DNA from: a bacterium
GTDB lineage: Bacteria; Pseudomonadota; Alphaproteobacteria; Sphingomonadales; Sphingomonadaceae
Length of the DNA stretch: 42,682 bases
NCBI GenBank assembly: GCA_030824575.1
Contig: JAVBXL010000209.1
Location: 1 to 42,682, forward strand
Direction of reading: 5' to 3'
Part shown: piece by piece, positions 35,074 through 42,682 of the stretch
How positions within the stretch are numbered: the stretch's first letter is position 1
Layout of the letters: each line of letters starts with the position of its first letter
The notes under the pieces: generated by a model
What the model saw: the letters and a program-made list of their open reading frames with translations, nothing else
The model's database searches: none
Told to the model about the DNA's origin: nothing
Program-made: the position numbers and the translations under genes

Positions 35074-36089
35074 GCTTCATCATGCGCATCGCGCGCGCCG
35101 ACGATTTGCAGACGCTCTATGAGATGGCGAAGCTGACCGGCGGCGGCTTCACCAACCTGCCGCCCGATCGCACCGCACTCTCCGCCAAGCTGGCGCGCAC
35201 CGAACAGGCGCTCGCAAGGGAGGGCGAAGGCATCGAGGACGAACTGATCGTCATGGTGCTGGAAAATGTCGAAACGGGCCAGGTCCGCGGCACCTGCCAG
35301 ATATTCTCCACTGTCGGCCAAAGCTGGCCCTTCTATTCCTACCGCCTCGGCACGCTGACCCAGCACAGCCGGGAACTCGGCCGCACCTTCCGCGCGCAGA
35401 TGCTCTCGCTCACCACCGATCTGGAAGGATCGGTCGAGGTCGGCGGCCTGTTCCTCCACCCGCGCGAGCGGGCCGAGGGACTGGGATTGTTGCTGGCGCG
35501 CAGCCGCTATCTCTATATCCGCAGCCATCGCGCGCGCTTCGGCGACAAGGTGATCGCCGAATTGCGCGGCGTCATCGACGAAGCGGGCGGATCGCCCTTC
35601 TGGGACGGGCTGGCCGGGCGTTTCTTCGGCATGAATTTTCAGGAGGCGGACGAGTTCAACGCCGTGAACGGTAACCAGTTCATCGCCGACTTGATGCCCA
35701 AGACGCCCATCTACACCGCGATGCTGACCGACAGCGCCCGCGCCGTCATCGGCCTGCCCCACCCCAATGGCCGCGCCGCGATGCGGATGCTGGAGACGGA
35801 GGGGTTCGACAATGCCGGCTATGTCGACATATTCGACGGCGGCCCGACCATGGTGGGGCAGGTCGACCAGTTGAAGACGATCGCGGCGGCGCGCGACGTC
35901 ACCCTGTCCGCCACCCATGAAAAAGGCGGGGACAAGATGCTGATCGCAACCGGAAAGCTGGCCGATTATCGCTGCACCTGGGGCTTCGTGCAGGAAGATG
36001 ACAACGGCGCAGTCTCGATGGATGCAGCCAGCGCGGTGCGCATCGGCCTCGATATCGGCGGTTCCTTCACCATGGCAGGGCGGGCATGA
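35070..36089 (+). CDS. astA: Arginine N-succinyltransferase
   Basis: A 339-residue enzyme that moves succinate from succinyl-CoA to the alpha-amino group of arginine, the first step of the AST pathway. Landmarks are MRIARADDLQTLYEMAKLTGGGFTNL at the start, EVGGLFLHPRERAEGLG, RGVIDEAGGSPFWDGLAGRFF and MNFQEADEFNAVNGNQFIADLMP. The start is TTG at 35070, overlapping the upstream TGA (TTGA) with GAGGGG eight bases before; the ATG at 35082 is too far from that site. The second part of the protein keeps the AstA beta-subunit-like fold. It is coupled to the M20 gene before and to astB after (ATGA). Confidence 0.95.
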   Translation: MSFIMRIARADDLQTLYEMAKLTGGGFTNLPPDRTALSAKLARTEQALAREGEGIEDELIVMVLENVETGQVRGTCQIFSTVGQSWPFYSYRLGTLTQHSRELGRTFRAQMLSLTTDLEGSVEVGGLFLHPRERAEGLGLLLARSRYLYIRSHRARFGDKVIAELRGVIDEAGGSPFWDGLAGRFFGMNFQEADEFNAVNGNQFIADLMPKTPIYTAMLTDSARAVIGLPHPNGRAAMRMLETEGFDNAGYVDIFDGGPTMVGQVDQLKTIAAARDVTLSATHEKGGDKMLIATGKLADYRCTWGFVQEDDNGAVSMDAASAVRIGLDIGGSFTMAGRA

Positions 36090-37345
36090 GCGTCAGGGAA
36101 ATCAATTTCGACGGGATCATCGGTCCCAGCCACAATTATGCGGGCCTGAGCCTCGGTAACCTCGCTTCGGCGCGCAATGCGGGCGCGGTGGCTCATCCGC
36201 GTGCTGCGGCGCTTCAGGGGCTGGAGAAGATGCGCGGCAATATCCGCCTCGGCCTCGCCCAGGGTATTTTCCTGCCGCAATGGCGGCCCGATGTCGCCTG
36301 GCTGACGAAGCTGGGCACCGATGTTGGCGACGCCGATCCGCATATCCGGGCAGCCGCCATGTCCGCCTCCTCCATGTGGGCCGCCAATGCCGCGACTGTC
36401 TCGCCCGCCAGCGACACGGCGGATGGGCGCACGCACCTCACCGTCGCCAATCTGGTGACGATGCCGCATCGCAGCCATGAATGGCCGCAAACGCTGGCGC
36501 AGCTGCGCATCGCTTTTTCCGACGCGCGCGCCTTTGCCGTGCACGATCCCATCCCCGCCCCCTTCGGCGACGAGGGCGCAGCCAACCATATGCGTCTGGC
36601 TGAACGCCACGACCAGCCGGGCGTGGAGGTTTTCGTCTATGGCCGGTCGGGCGGGGCCTTCCCCGCCCGCCAGCATAGGGAGGCAAGCAAGGCGGTCGCC
36701 CGTATCCATGGCCTTAACCCAGCCCGCACCCTTTTCGTGGAGCAATCCGAAGCGGCGATCGCAGCCGGCGCCTTCCACAATGACGTCGTCGCCGTGGCAA
36801 ACGAGCGCGTGCTCTTCACACATGAACAGGCCTTCGCCGACAAGGACGCTTTCTACGCCGATTTGCGCACCGCCCTGCCCTGCGTCGAGATTGTCGAGGT
36901 GCCCGCCAGTGCGGTCAGCCTGGCCGATGCGATCAAATCCTATCTGTTCAATGCGCAGCTCGTCACCCTGCCCGACGGCGGGATGGCGCTGATCCTACCG
37001 ACCGAGGCGCGGGACACGCCAGCGGTCTGGACCTGGCTGGAACAGATGATCGCGGGCAACGGGCCGATCCGCCGCATCATACCCGTCGATGTGCGTCAAT
37101 CCATGGCCAATGGCGGCGGCCCCGCGTGCCTGCGACTGCGCGTCGTCGCCGATCCCGTCGATATCGATCCCCGCTTCCTGGTGGACGACGCGCAGCTGGA
37201 TAATATTGCGCAGATCGTGTCCCAATATTGGCCAGAATCGATCGCACCCCAGGATTTGAGCGATACACGGCTGATTGCCCGGATCGAGCAATCATGGTTA
37301 ACGCTTGTTGACCATTTGCAGCTGTCGGGCGATCTTTCGCCCTGA
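36086..37345 (+). CDS. astB: N-succinylarginine dihydrolase
   Basis: A 419-residue enzyme that converts N2-succinylarginine to N2-succinylornithine with release of ammonia and CO2, the second AST step. The start EINFDGIIGPSHNYAGLSLGN is diagnostic of the family, as are LGLAQGIFLPQWRPD, AANAATVSPASDTADGRTHL, FHNDVVAVANERVLF and SMANGGGPACLRLRV, which holds the catalytic Cys. The protein is of near-normal length. Its ATG overlaps the astA stop. astC, astD and astE do not follow; the remaining steps must be coded elsewhere or by other enzymes. Confidence 0.96.
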   Translation: MSVREINFDGIIGPSHNYAGLSLGNLASARNAGAVAHPRAAALQGLEKMRGNIRLGLAQGIFLPQWRPDVAWLTKLGTDVGDADPHIRAAAMSASSMWAANAATVSPASDTADGRTHLTVANLVTMPHRSHEWPQTLAQLRIAFSDARAFAVHDPIPAPFGDEGAANHMRLAERHDQPGVEVFVYGRSGGAFPARQHREASKAVARIHGLNPARTLFVEQSEAAIAAGAFHNDVVAVANERVLFTHEQAFADKDAFYADLRTALPCVEIVEVPASAVSLADAIKSYLFNAQLVTLPDGGMALILPTEARDTPAVWTWLEQMIAGNGPIRRIIPVDVRQSMANGGGPACLRLRVVADPVDIDPRFLVDDAQLDNIAQIVSQYWPESIAPQDLSDTRLIARIEQSWLTLVDHLQLSGDLSP

Positions 37346-37374
37346 CGGCGGGGGCAACGCCGGATGGAATCGAT

Positions 37375-37590
37375 ATGGAACGGATCAAGAGCCTCTTCAT
37401 CATCAAGACCAAGTTCGAGGCGTTCCTGGTGATCTATGCCCTCGCGCTGGGCGCGGCTGAGCGCGGCCATGTCTATATGCAGCAATATCCCGGCACCGGC
37501 GGCCATCTGCTGGCTTTGGCCTGTTCGGGCGCGGTCTTCATGGCGGGTGGCAAGATCCTCGACGCGCTGGACTATCAGCGCGGCATGTAA
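37375..37590 (+). CDS. Small two-helix membrane protein, unknown function
   Basis: A 71-residue protein that starts MERIKSLFIIKTKFEAFLVI. It has two hydrophobic stretches (about 16-30, FLVIYALALGAAERG, and 43-59, HLLALACSGAVFMAGGK) and a short charged end, LDALDYQRGM. I do not recognise a family with a known role. It lies 29 bases after astB in the same direction and may be the last gene of the arginine operon, although no overlap ties them. No Shine-Dalgarno of good quality is seen. Reality as a gene is supported by clean coding pattern and membrane topology, not by any motif. Confidence 0.7.
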   Translation: MERIKSLFIIKTKFEAFLVIYALALGAAERGHVYMQQYPGTGGHLLALACSGAVFMAGGKILDALDYQRGM

Positions 37591-37686
37591 CGCCCGCCCT
37601 CGTTCCGAAATGGATCGAACTCGACCACCATAACCGGCCTCCCTGCATTATCCTTCCTCCGTTCACGATGAAGGAGTGCCGAAAGG

Positions 37687-38571
37687 ATGCTGGACGATCG
37701 ACGCAGGCGCAGCGTGCCCGCCGCCGAACTGGTGCGCAATTTCGCCCATTGGCGCGAAGTCGGATCGCATGAGCCAGTCATGGTGACCCATCATGGCCGC
37801 GAAACCCATGTCTTCATCGGGCTCGACCGGTTCCGCACGATGACGGTCGGCGACGACGGCGCGGTGGCGCCCGACCGTACCTTCGAACTCGCCGCCCGCA
37901 TGCATCAGGGTCTGGTCCTGTGCCGCGCTGACCTGACCGTCGACTATGTCAACGGCGTCGCGCTGGCGATGGCCAAGCGGTGGGACCGCCATCTGGAGGG
38001 ACAGTCGCTGTGGGACGCCTTTCCCGAACTGGCCGGCACGCTGACGGAGGCGCATATTCGCCACAGCCTGGCCTCTGGCGAGGCGAGCGCGGCCGATATC
38101 CCCTCCCCCTTTCGCGACGATGTCTGGCTGCATGTCCAGACCTTCCCCTTTGCCGGCGGCGTCGCGCTGCTGCTGCGGGATATCACCGCCGATATGCAGC
38201 GCCACCGGCTGGCAGACGTCAAATCGGCCATCCTGAAGGCGATGGGCGTGCATGGCGGCGTGGGTTATGTGCGGGTGTCGATGCGCGGCTTTATCGATGT
38301 CGTGAACGACAGCTTCTGCGCGATGGTCGGGCTGACCGCCGATCGACTGGCCGACGCGCCGGTCGCCGATCTGGTCGCGCTGCCCGCTCGCCCGCATTTC
38401 CGCGAACAAATGGAGCGGGTGCTCCGCGGCGAAGGCGACATGCGCTTTCCTACCCAATTGCTGACCAATGATGGTTCGGTCGCGCCGATCGACGCCGCGA
38501 TCGCCCGGTTGCACGGCATTTACGGGACGGAGGGGGCGGTGATCGTCATAACTCCCACGAACGCCGCCTGA
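37687..38571 (+). CDS. Phd/YefM-like DNA-binding domain fused to two PAS-like domains
   Basis: A 294-residue cytoplasmic protein. Residues about 8-52 (VPAAELVRNF, then HEPVMVTHHGRETHVFIGL and DRFRTM) closely follow the N-terminal fold of Phd/YefM antitoxins, which binds DNA as a dimer. No toxin gene adjoins it. Two PAS-like segments follow: about 65-175 (MHQGLVLCRADLTVDYVNGV, ending in LLLRDITADMQRHR) and about 185-290 (GGVGYVRVSMRGFIDVVNDS, ending in VIVITPTNAA). There is no kinase, GGDEF or other output domain. It may be a one-component regulator in which PAS sensing alters DNA binding. AAGGAG lies ten bases before the ATG. Ligand and target are unknown. Confidence 0.82.
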   Translation: MLDDRRRRSVPAAELVRNFAHWREVGSHEPVMVTHHGRETHVFIGLDRFRTMTVGDDGAVAPDRTFELAARMHQGLVLCRADLTVDYVNGVALAMAKRWDRHLEGQSLWDAFPELAGTLTEAHIRHSLASGEASAADIPSPFRDDVWLHVQTFPFAGGVALLLRDITADMQRHRLADVKSAILKAMGVHGGVGYVRVSMRGFIDVVNDSFCAMVGLTADRLADAPVADLVALPARPHFREQMERVLRGEGDMRFPTQLLTNDGSVAPIDAAIARLHGIYGTEGAVIVITPTNAA

Positions 38572-38741
38572 ATGTGCGACAACAACGTCCATATCGGAGG
38601 ATGCCGGGCGGACCTGCGCAAGCTTTATGGCAAAGCCCGGTTTTGTCCCGCCGGACGCGCCTGCCGACTATGTAAAACCCGACAATTGCACGGTTGGCGA
38701 AGCAAACCCGATATTGAACCGCCTGCTCTAATATTATCCTC

Positions 38742-39191
38742 ATGCCCTACGAAAGCGCCCGCCCCGTCACCCCATCGCGTCGACCGCTGGCCGCGCTGCT
38801 GCGCCATCAGGGCGGCAGCAGCCTGATCGAGGCGGCCTTCGCCCTGCCGCTGCTCATCCTGTTGCTGATGGGCATATTGGCCTATGGCAGTTGGTTCATG
38901 ACCGCCCATAGCCTCCAGCAGGCGGCGAATGATGCCGCCCGCGCGTCGGTGGCCGGGCTGAACGCGACCGAACGCCGCACCCTGGTCGATCAAAGCGTCG
39001 TTGCCGCCCGCGCCGCCTTCCCGGTCGCTGGCGCCCAGACGATCGGCATCAGCACCGGCGAAAGCAGCGGCTATTATACCGTGACGCTGCGCTACACCCT
39101 CGCCAGCGCCCCCCTGTTCGCGGCCATGCCCTTCCCGATGCCTGGCAATGTGCTGGAACGCACCGCCGTCGTGCGGATCGCCAGCCAATGA
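38742..39191 (+). CDS. TadE-like pilus assembly protein
   Basis: A 149-residue TadE-family pseudopilin. A short basic N-terminus is followed by GGSSLIEAAFALPLLILLLMGI, where the Glu after the Ser-Leu-Ile is the typical TadE/pseudopilin Glu at the start of the membrane helix; the rest is a small periplasmic domain (DAARASVAGLNATERR and GYYTVTLRYTLASAPLF). TadE proteins are minor components of Tad/Flp tight-adherence secretion systems. The following gene overlaps it by four bases (ATGA). No flp, cpaA-F or tadB/C genes are in the window, so the pair may work with a system coded elsewhere. The 170 bases before it hold no clear promoter. Confidence 0.88.
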   Translation: MPYESARPVTPSRRPLAALLRHQGGSSLIEAAFALPLLILLLMGILAYGSWFMTAHSLQQAANDAARASVAGLNATERRTLVDQSVVAARAAFPVAGAQTIGISTGESSGYYTVTLRYTLASAPLFAAMPFPMPGNVLERTAVVRIASQ

Positions 39192-40813
39192 CCGGCGCGC
39201 GCCTTGGCCGGGCGCTGGCGCGGGACCGGCGCGGCGGCGTAACCGTCATCCTTGCCGGATCGCTGTTCATGCTGGCGGGCGCCGCCACCGTCGCGGTCGA
39301 TCTGGGTTCCGTCTATCTGGCCCGTCGCCAGTTGCAGGGCGTGGCGGACGCCGCCGCGCTGGCCGCCGCCGATGGCGGTCGCACCGCCGCCGAACAACTG
39401 GTAGGGCGCAGCGGGATCAGCGGCGCGGCGCTCGCAACCTACGACAGCGGCAGCTATATCGCCGACTCCTCCCTGCCAATGGACCAGCGCTTCCGCGCGG
39501 GCGATCCCAATGGCGGCGCGATGCGGGTGGAGGTGCGCCGCCGCGCGCCTCTGTTCTTCGGCCGCTTGCTGGTCGGCCGCGACGGCATAGATCTCAGCGC
39601 CCGCGCCACCGCCGCACGCACCGACGCCGCCGCCTTTTCACTCGGCACCGGCCTCGCCTCGATCAGCGGCGGATTGCCCAACATGTTGCTGTCTAACCTC
39701 GCCGGGACCGAACTCAACCTGTCGGTGATGGACTATAATGGCCTGGCCAGCGCCAATCTCGACCTGCTGGGCGTCGCCGATGCGCTGCGCGTGCGGACCG
39801 GACGCGATGGGGAAGCCTATGGCGCGCTGTTCGACCGGGACATTCCGCTCTCCGACTTGCTCGGCGCAATGGCCGACAGCGCCGGGACCAGCCCTGCTGC
39901 CGCCACGCTGCTGGCGCTGTCGAGCCGCATACCCGGCCGCTCCATCCGTCTCAGCGACATTGTCGATCTTGGCCCGATGCGCAGTGCCGCCAATGCGACC
40001 GGACAACCCAATATCCTGCTCGACGCCTTCTCGATGCTGCGCATGCTACTCAGCCCGCCATCGGGGACGAGCGTGCCGATGGACCTGCGCGTCACCGTGC
40101 CGGGCCTCACCAGCACCCGCCTGATGCTGGTCACTGGCGAGGGACAGGCGCGATCGCCGCTAATGAGCGTCACCGCCAAGCGCGACGTCGTGCTGCGCAC
40201 CGCCCAGACGCGCATCTATCTGGAAAGCACGGTCGCCACTATCCTGTCCGGCATAGCCTCCGTGCGCGTGCCGCTTTATGTCGAACTGGCGGCGGCGGAG
40301 GCGCGCCTGTCGGATATCCAGTGCGGCGCCAACGGCGGCGTCACCCTGGCGGTCACGCCCTCGGTCGGCACCGCGGCGCTGGGCGACGTCGATATGAATG
40401 CGCTCACCAACTTCTCGGTCCCCGCCAATCCGCGCGCCGCCCTGCTCGCGCAGACGCTGGGCACGCGCGTCACCGGCTATGCCAATATCAGCCTGGGCGG
40501 CACCCAGACCCGCAATGTCCATTTTTCCCCGTCGGAGATCAGCGCGCAGCAGGCCAAGACCGTCAGCACGCAGGATCTGACGCAGGGCATCGCCGCCAGC
40601 CTGGCCAGTCAGACCCAGATCCAGGTGTCGCTGCTGGGCATCACCATCGGCAACAGCCCGCTCAGCCCACTGGTCGGCGCCGTGCTGGGCACCACCGCGC
40701 CGCTGCTGGATGGCATCATCAACAGCGTCACCGCCACGCTGGGCGTCCGGGTCGGGTCCGCCGACGTGCGCGTGCATGAACGCCGCTGCGGCATGGCGGC
40801 CATCGTCGCATAG
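39188..40813 (+). CDS. TadG-like pilus assembly protein
   Basis: A 541-residue protein of the TadG type. The N-terminus RDRRGGVTVILAGSLFMLAG starts the membrane helix, followed by AVDLGSVYLARRQLQGVADAAALAA, the signature of Flp pilus-assembly TadE/G-like proteins. The large remainder is predicted to be outside the cytoplasm, rich in Ala, Leu, Ser and Thr, with few cysteines (SDIQCGANGG and HERRCGMAAI near the end). I see no von Willebrand MIDAS motif, which many TadG proteins carry. It overlaps tadE upstream and is followed after two bases by a long palindrome. Role in surface attachment is inferred from the family. Confidence 0.87.
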   Translation: MTGARLGRALARDRRGGVTVILAGSLFMLAGAATVAVDLGSVYLARRQLQGVADAAALAAADGGRTAAEQLVGRSGISGAALATYDSGSYIADSSLPMDQRFRAGDPNGGAMRVEVRRRAPLFFGRLLVGRDGIDLSARATAARTDAAAFSLGTGLASISGGLPNMLLSNLAGTELNLSVMDYNGLASANLDLLGVADALRVRTGRDGEAYGALFDRDIPLSDLLGAMADSAGTSPAAATLLALSSRIPGRSIRLSDIVDLGPMRSAANATGQPNILLDAFSMLRMLLSPPSGTSVPMDLRVTVPGLTSTRLMLVTGEGQARSPLMSVTAKRDVVLRTAQTRIYLESTVATILSGIASVRVPLYVELAAAEARLSDIQCGANGGVTLAVTPSVGTAALGDVDMNALTNFSVPANPRAALLAQTLGTRVTGYANISLGGTQTRNVHFSPSEISAQQAKTVSTQDLTQGIAASLASQTQIQVSLLGITIGNSPLSPLVGAVLGTTAPLLDGIINSVTATLGVRVGSADVRVHERRCGMAAIVA

Positions 40814-40814
40814 A

Positions 40815-40858
40815 GTGATTTCAAGCCAGATGGTCACATCTGGCGGCTCGGAAATCAC
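40815..40858. repeat. Nested palindrome between tadG-like gene and cobQ
   Basis: GTGATTTC at 40815-40822 pairs with GAAATCAC at 40851-40858. Inside it CCAGATG pairs with CATCTGG around GTCA (40826-40843). Both stems are perfect and nested in one structure. There is no U-tract, and it is far too short for a cobalamin riboswitch. It may be a dispersed palindromic repeat, a processing site or a weak stop for the upstream gene. Confidence 0.75.
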
Positions 40859-40907
40859 GAAACAAAGGTTGCTTGCCATGGACGCGCTCCGTTGTCAGGA
40901 GCAATTC

Positions 40908-42359
40908 ATGGGCGCTATCATGTTGCAGGGAACCGGATCGGACGTCGGCAAATCCGTGCTGGTCGCGGGGCTATGCCGCGCGCTGCTGCGTCGGGGCTAT
41001 CGGGTACGCCCGTTCAAACCGCAAAATATGTCGAACAATGCCGCCGTCACCAGCGACGGGGGCGAAATCGGTCGGGCGCAGGCGTTGCAGGCGATGGCCT
41101 GCGGCGCGCCCCCGCATACCGACATGAACCCCGTCCTGCTCAAGCCCCAAGCCGACCGCACGTCGCAACTGATCGTCCATGGCCAGGTGCGCGGTACGCT
41201 GGGATCGGGCAATTTCCGCAGCGCACGCGGGCAGTTGCTGGGCACGGTGCTGGAAAGCTATGAACGGCTGCGCGACCAGTGCGACATCGTGGTAGTCGAA
41301 GGGGCCGGATCGCCGGCGGAGATCAACCTGCGCGCCGGCGACATTGCCAATATGGGCTTCGCCCGCGCGGCCAATGTGCCCGTCATACTGGTCGGCGACA
41401 TCGACCGGGGCGGCGTGATCGCGGCAGTGGTCGGCACCCGCGCGGTGATCGACCCCGACGACGCGGCGATGATCCGCGGCTTCCTCATCAACAAATTCCG
41501 CGGCGACCCGGCGCTGTTCGAGGATGGCTATGCCCAGATAGAGGCGCTGTCGGGCTGGCGCGGCTTTGGCGTGGTGCCCTGGCTGAACGCCGTCGCCCGG
41601 CTACCCAGCGAAGACGCGGTGGTGCTGGAACGTCGAACCTTCTCGACCGCTGCGCCCTTGGTCGTCGCCTGCCCGGTACTGCCGCGCATCTCCAATTTTG
41701 ACGATCTCGACCCGCTCAAGCTGGAACCGGGGGTAGACCTACGGATGATCGGACCGGGACAGGCGATCCCCGGCGATGCGGCGCTGGTGATCCTGCCCGG
41801 ATCGAAGGCGACGGTCGCCGACATGCGCGCGATGGTCGCGCAGGGGTGGGACGTCGACATTCGCGCCCATCATCGGCGCGGCGGCGCGGTGCTGGGCCTG
41901 TGCGGCGGCTATCAGATGCTGGGACGCATGATCACCGATCCCGAAGGGCTCGAAGGACCGGCTGGGTCCGTCGCGGGTCTGGGCCTGCTGGACATAGAAA
42001 CGCGCCTGTCCGAGGCCAAGACGCTGGAACAGGTCCGCGGCCGCGCGCTCGATGCCGACTTTAGCGGCTATGCAATGCATATGGGCGTCACCGACGGCCC
42101 TGATTGCGCCCGCCCCTTCGCCCTGATCGACGGCGCGCGCCCGGATGGAGCCATCAGCCGCGACGGGCGCGTGATGGGCAGCTATGTCCATGGCCTGCTT
42201 GGCAGCACGGGGCTGCGCGATGCGCTGTTGCGGCGGCTGGGCGGCGCGTCGACAGGTATCGACTATGACCAGTCGGTCGAGGATGCCCTGGATGAAGTAG
42301 CCGCGCTATTGGAACAGCATGTCGATATCGACGCCATGGTGGCGCTGGCGACGACCTGA
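40908..42359 (+). CDS. cobQ: Cobyric acid synthase
   Basis: A 483-residue enzyme that amidates four side chains of adenosylcobyrinic acid a,c-diamide, using glutamine and ATP, to give adenosylcobyric acid in vitamin B12 synthesis. The N-terminal synthetase domain has the P-loop LQGTGSDVGKS, then RPFKPQNMSNNA and VVEGAGSPAEINLR. The C-terminal glutaminase domain has GLCGGYQMLG with nucleophile Cys332 and the His in GSYVHGLLGS. The ATG at 40908 has AGGAG six bases before; an in-frame ATG at 40878 has AAAGG nine bases before and would add ten residues. No other cob gene and no cobalamin riboswitch is seen nearby. A terminator follows the stop. Confidence 0.96.
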   Translation: MGAIMLQGTGSDVGKSVLVAGLCRALLRRGYRVRPFKPQNMSNNAAVTSDGGEIGRAQALQAMACGAPPHTDMNPVLLKPQADRTSQLIVHGQVRGTLGSGNFRSARGQLLGTVLESYERLRDQCDIVVVEGAGSPAEINLRAGDIANMGFARAANVPVILVGDIDRGGVIAAVVGTRAVIDPDDAAMIRGFLINKFRGDPALFEDGYAQIEALSGWRGFGVVPWLNAVARLPSEDAVVLERRTFSTAAPLVVACPVLPRISNFDDLDPLKLEPGVDLRMIGPGQAIPGDAALVILPGSKATVADMRAMVAQGWDVDIRAHHRRGGAVLGLCGGYQMLGRMITDPEGLEGPAGSVAGLGLLDIETRLSEAKTLEQVRGRALDADFSGYAMHMGVTDGPDCARPFALIDGARPDGAISRDGRVMGSYVHGLLGSTGLRDALLRRLGGASTGIDYDQSVEDALDEVAALLEQHVDIDAMVALATT

Positions 42360-42370
42360 CCTTCACCACA

Positions 42371-42397
42371 AAAAAGGCGGCCAGATGCCGCCTTTTT
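42371..42397. terminator. Bidirectional intrinsic terminator
   Basis: GGCGGC-CAGAT-GCCGCC (42376-42392) is flanked by AAAAA before and TTTTT after. It can stop cobQ transcription on the plus strand and the tRNA-Arg transcript on the minus strand, whose 3' end is at 42412. Confidence 0.9.
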
Positions 42398-42411
42398 ATT
42401 CGATCACAATA

Positions 42412-42488
42412 TGGTGCACCCAGAGCGATTCGAACGCCCGACCCTCAGATTCGTAGTCTGATGCTCTATCCAGCTGAGCTATGGGTGC
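42412..42488 (-). tRNA. tRNA-Arg (ACG)
   Basis: A 77-base tRNA on the minus strand with coded CCA. The acceptor stem is GCACCCA with TGGGTGC, discriminator A. The anticodon loop CTACGAA, between TCAGA and TCTGA, gives anticodon ACG, whose first A is normally changed to inosine to read CGU, CGC and CGA. The T-loop TTCGAAT is standard. It is identical to the copy 58 bases upstream in the same direction. Confidence 0.97.
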
Positions 42489-42546
42489 GAAGGAAAGACG
42501 AGCGGACCGCGGCTCTAAGCCCGGACCAAAAGCCCTTCTGAAACTA

Positions 42547-42623
42547 TGGTGCACCCAGAGCGATTCGAACGCCCGACCCTCAGATTCGTAGTCTGATGCT
42601 CTATCCAGCTGAGCTATGGGTGC
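42547..42623 (-). tRNA. tRNA-Arg (ACG), second copy
   Basis: Identical over all 77 bases to the tRNA at 42412-42488, including the coded CCA. It lies 58 bases upstream on the same strand, and the two probably share one transcript ending at the terminator near 42371. The spacer and the last 59 bases of the window hold nothing else that I can name. Confidence 0.97.
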
Positions 42624-42682
42624 GTGGAGACGCGCAGATAGAAGCGCTTGGCCGATTGGGCAAGCCCCTTTTTTGCACTTTT

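Noticed and set aside
37687..38571. A toxin-antitoxin pair
   Set aside because: Only the Phd/YefM-like domain is present; neither neighbour resembles a Doc, YoeB or PIN toxin.
38572..38826. An 84-codon open frame starting right after the PAS gene
   Set aside because: It runs into tadE in another frame, is rich in Cys and Arg in a non-coding way and has no ribosome site.
40814..40907. Cobalamin riboswitch before cobQ
   Set aside because: The gap is under 100 bases, is filled by a simple palindrome and shows no B12-box sequence.
42412..42623. An integrated element between the two tRNA-Arg genes
   Set aside because: The spacer is only 58 bases and has no integrase or other gene; a plain tandem duplication explains it.

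Overview
The window is high-GC, gene-dense bacterial chromosome of alphaproteobacterial, sphingomonad character, most like Sphingobium or a close relative. The evidence is the protein content (a PA0069-type radical SAM protein, a System I cytochrome c maturation cluster, RpoH/ROSE-controlled Hsp20, a short arginine succinyltransferase operon), a very high rate of 4-base start/stop overlaps (ATGA, GTGA, TTGA), and REP-like palindromes of the kind common in this group. No insertion sequence, prophage, CRISPR array or rRNA operon is visible, so this is mostly core chromosome. All positions were read by hand.

Layout. 1-6919 (minus strand): one probable operon reading ETF-ubiquinone oxidoreductase, a secreted TPR protein, ispE, an N-formylglutamate amidohydrolase-like protein, a small lipoprotein, the bifunctional NAD(P)HX repair enzyme and the start of an RlmD/TrmA-family RNA methyltransferase. 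7048-10120 (plus): three overlapping genes for a degenerate uracil-DNA-glycosylase-like protein, a soluble lytic transglycosylase and MoaB. After an AT-rich palindromic spacer comes a radical SAM protein (10218-11300), which converges on dnaE (11479-15018, minus) across a perfect REP pair. A diguanylate cyclase (plus) converges on lolD-lolC (minus). 18869-19408 has no protein gene; it holds a candidate structured small RNA with a strong terminator, then a heat-shock promoter and a ROSE-type RNA thermometer in front of hsp20. kup follows on the minus strand.

21980-26921 (minus) is the cytochrome c maturation operon ccmC-D-E-F-G-H-I, including a 44-residue CcmD, with a REP-like element between ccmE and ccmF; ccmA and ccmB are not here. 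27107-32806 holds purF, an SDR, a Cfa-family methyltransferase, photolyase and the Nudix hydrolase RppH. 32861-37590 holds a DUF481 outer-membrane protein and an arginine-catabolism operon (M20 hydrolase, astA, astB) followed by a small membrane protein. 37687-42359 holds a protein joining a Phd/YefM antitoxin-like domain to two PAS-like domains, a TadE/TadG-like pair and cobQ. Two identical tRNA-Arg(ACG) genes on the minus strand close the window.

The observations most worth following are the candidate small RNA at 18984-19187, the Phd/YefM-PAS protein at 37687-38571, and the M20 hydrolase that may stand in for AstE at 33829-35073. I see no large, clearly new multi-gene defence or biosynthetic system.
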